From positions 1 to 22,500 of the forward strand of contig JAHBMJ010001250.1 in NCBI GenBank assembly GCA_018398765.1: a stretch of 22,500 nt of DNA. Direction: 5' to 3'. The notes beneath the pieces were generated by a model. The model did not search any database. It was not told where the DNA came from and was given only the letters and a program-made list of their open reading frames with translations. Source of the DNA: Chromera velia (Eukaryota > Sar > Chromeraceae). How positions within the stretch are numbered: the stretch's first letter is position 1; every line of letters starts with the position of its first letter. The translations under genes and the position numbers were made by a program. This document shows, one piece after another, positions 20,907-22,500 of the stretch.

Positions 20907-22500
20907 CTCTCTCAAAATGCACACAGTGACAGACAAATATCGAATCACGACACTCTTTCTATCTCCCTGGGAGAAGAGAGCGAGAAGAGATCATTCTCCT
21001 TTGCCAATATTTGAGGTGCATTTTGCTGTTTTTGTTTCTGCGTGCTGGTGTATCTCTCGGGCTCTTCTGAACTCTCTACCTTCACTCCTTCTTCCCCGCC
21101 TATGTGCCCGTCCATGCATTCTGGGTGATGCATGCTTCGGCTGTCTCATAGAAGGTTGAATAGATCACGCTCGCCTGCCCTCTGACTGCCCTAGCGATTC
21201 AACCTCTCTCCAATCCTCTTCCTTCTTGTTGCAGCCCTTTCTCTGTCTGGGTGTGAGGGCCCGTCCAGCTGTCAGCTTTTCTTCCAGCCCTCCAACAATG
21301 TGAAGGCCCAAGAGACGGACTGTGCGGGGGGTGTTTCTTCTTCTAACTCTAAGTCTCTCCTTCTGGAGGTGGGGGGAGGGTCCCCTCTCTGTCTGCAACA
21401 CGCGGCAGAGTCATGCAAAAAGACTGGAGGGGGGGGTAACAAGGAGGCCGAGACACCCAGCTCCTTTGTGGGAGGTGCGAGTGGATCTGTCAACGTGACG
21501 AATCTTCACTTTGAGGGCAGGGTGAGTGCCTCGGTGAGTGGAGATGTGATGAACGTCTCATTCACCATTGGAGGGGAGGGCCCATTGGAGTCTGTCGGAT
21601 GCTGGTGGGTGGACGCGGAGATGGCCGCTGAGTCCGAAGTAGAGGGTAATCAGGACGTGTGGGACACTTACGTGCTCAACTATGGGGACCATCCGGATGC
21701 CTCTGGTGGGTGAGTGCCTCGGATCGGCAAGAGGATGAAACTTTACTCCGGTTCTTTTCTGACACACTGAATGAACAGCGGATGCGGAGTCTTCCTGCAA
21801 AAGGAGATGGGCGAAGTGGGCCTTTCAGTGTAAAACTGCTCTGGGCTGGAAGAACAAATGAATTCCTTGAAACGGCATTCTCTTTGTGTTTCCGTGGGAC
21901 GATTCCGCAATCGTGTTGTATTCTTCGCGCTTTATCATGTTGGTCACTTCTATTTCCCGTTTGAGCACTGTGTCTACCTTCTGGCTAACAGCCTGCTGAC
22001 TGGCTCGTTTGTTTGTGTGTTTGTTTGTTTCCTGACTGACTGATTGCAGGCAATGTGAACATCGACGGTTTGGTTGCGCACAACACGTACTTGTTCAGAT
22101 GTGTGGCGGCAGCAGGAGGTGCGAGCATCGACACAAGATTCTCCTACCATGAGGCAAACATGGCACTGGAGGTCAGCGAGAAGAGGACTACACTATCGGG
22201 AATAGCGTCACTGTCACCACAGCGAATCTTTATCCTGATCCATAGACGGAATTTTAATCTTTGAAGCCGTGACTGATCCACAACATTCGTCCAAAGCGTC
22301 AAATCATAGACTTCTGCTGGACCGACCAGAGAAGGCTTCATGGCTTGTATATCTTGGTCAATTTTCTCATCCGTCTCACTGTCTGCGTCCCTGCCTCCCT
22401 GCCTCTCTGTCTGTCTGTCTGCCTGTCTGTCTGTCTGTGTGCCCATGCAGGTCCTGGAAGAAACTATCAGCGAAAAGATGGCGGCCTTCAACCTGACCCA
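18763..22500 (+). CDS. Predicted secreted protein with FN3-like segment, multi-exon, incomplete at window end
   Basis: Exons: 18763-18895, 19052-19116, 19685-19798, 20037-20249, 20352-20462, 20574-20664, 21235-21705, 22050-22171, then 22451 onward (open). Every junction is GT-AG and every phase matches, giving at least 456 residues. The start encodes a likely signal peptide (MFVSLLLVLSLL, Ala-Val-Ser near residue 20). Regions seen: a small Cys pair (CGKYIQDKC), an acidic Ser-rich linker, a Cys-containing stretch (LRPTCSPALHACKK, RSKCACAAS), and a larger exon with SGCEGPSSC and PLCLQHAAESC. A segment from GSVNVTNLHF through VSGDVMNVSFTI, VGCWWVDAEM and NIDGLVAHNTYLFRCVAA resembles FN3-like modules of protist surface proteins (x-GL-x3-T-Y-x-x-C pattern). 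That fold is an inference. I cannot name the protein. The second exon could instead begin in another phase, but only this one continues openly. Confidence 0.7.
18943..19046. repeat. Perfect 52-bp tandem duplication in an intron
   Basis: Two identical 52-bp units (18943-18994, 18995-19046) starting GACTGGCATGCGG and ending CTGCCTCCTCC. The second is followed by GACAG, the acceptor of the exon at 19052. The duplicated unit carries the pyrimidine-rich tract. Perfect identity implies a very recent duplication or an assembly artefact. Confidence 0.95.
20799..20913. repeat. (CG)n-(CA)n-(CT)n compound microsatellite
   Basis: A GCGCGC run of about 16 bp passes into a CA repeat of about 85 bp and ends in CTCTCT. 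It lies inside the intron between exons 6 and 7 of the plus-strand gene. Alternating purine-pyrimidine DNA of this length is a strong candidate for Z-DNA. Confidence 0.95.
22405..22440. repeat. (CTGT)n microsatellite before a splice acceptor
   Basis: CTGT/CTGC repeats directly precede the ATGCAG acceptor at 22450 and form the polypyrimidine-like tract of the last visible intron of the plus-strand gene. Confidence 0.85.

Noticed and set aside
20670-20948. Poly-Val/Cys minus ORF and poly-His/Thr plus ORFs
   Set aside because: CA/GT repeat translations within an intron.
1-22500. tRNA, rRNA or other structured RNA genes
   Set aside because: I saw no cloverleaf with box A and B motifs and no rRNA-like conserved stretch on either strand by eye. 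A covariance-model scan would be needed to exclude small ncRNAs.

Overview
The window looks like nuclear DNA of a eukaryote. Genes are split by many short GT-AG introns of about 80-840 nt. There are long (GT)n, (AT)n and (CAA)n microsatellites, no operons or Shine-Dalgarno sites, and GC-rich coding exons next to AT-rich islands. Two features suggest a protist alga of the alveolate/chromerid type (Chromera-like): the Cys-Glu-His-Gly repeats fused to a SET domain, and the intron-rich, microsatellite-loaded genes. That placement is an inference; nothing here names the species.

Layout. (1) 1-200 is a GT-rich microsatellite. (2) About 193-2062, plus strand: a SET-domain protein with six exact-period 18-residue CEHG repeats. 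Its frame is broken inside a G run that contains an N. (3) 2063-11858 is a gene-poor stretch of about 9.8 kb. It holds AT-rich islands, a dispersed repeat present twice (3243-3355 and 7891-7998), a decayed or spliced minus-strand ORF (8035-8911), and a divergent, partly decayed plus-strand coding stretch (about 8979-10166). A few uncertain minus-strand exon candidates also lie here. (4) 17954-11859, minus strand: a gene I could assemble from sequence into 13 phase-consistent exons (700 aa). It has an N-terminal PWI-like fold, a low-complexity Gln-rich middle and three tandem CCCH fingers, which is the architecture of Nab2/ZC3H14 nuclear poly(A)-RNA-binding proteins. (5) 17955-18762 is a divergent intergenic region of about 0.8 kb. 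(6) 18763 to the window end, plus strand: a predicted secreted Cys-containing protein with an FN3-like segment, nine exons so far and running off the edge.

The genes do not form a pathway. The SET protein suggests chromatin methylation, the Nab2-like protein nuclear mRNA tail binding, and the last gene the secretory route or cell surface. The least ordinary observations are: the CEHG-repeat/SET fusion; a 36-bp duplication of a splice acceptor plus exon start; a 52-bp perfect tandem duplication in front of another acceptor; a 31-bp intronic tandem array; a two-copy repeat whose substitutions in its aligned core are all transitions; and the divergent unidentified ORF pair at 8.0-10.2 kb.
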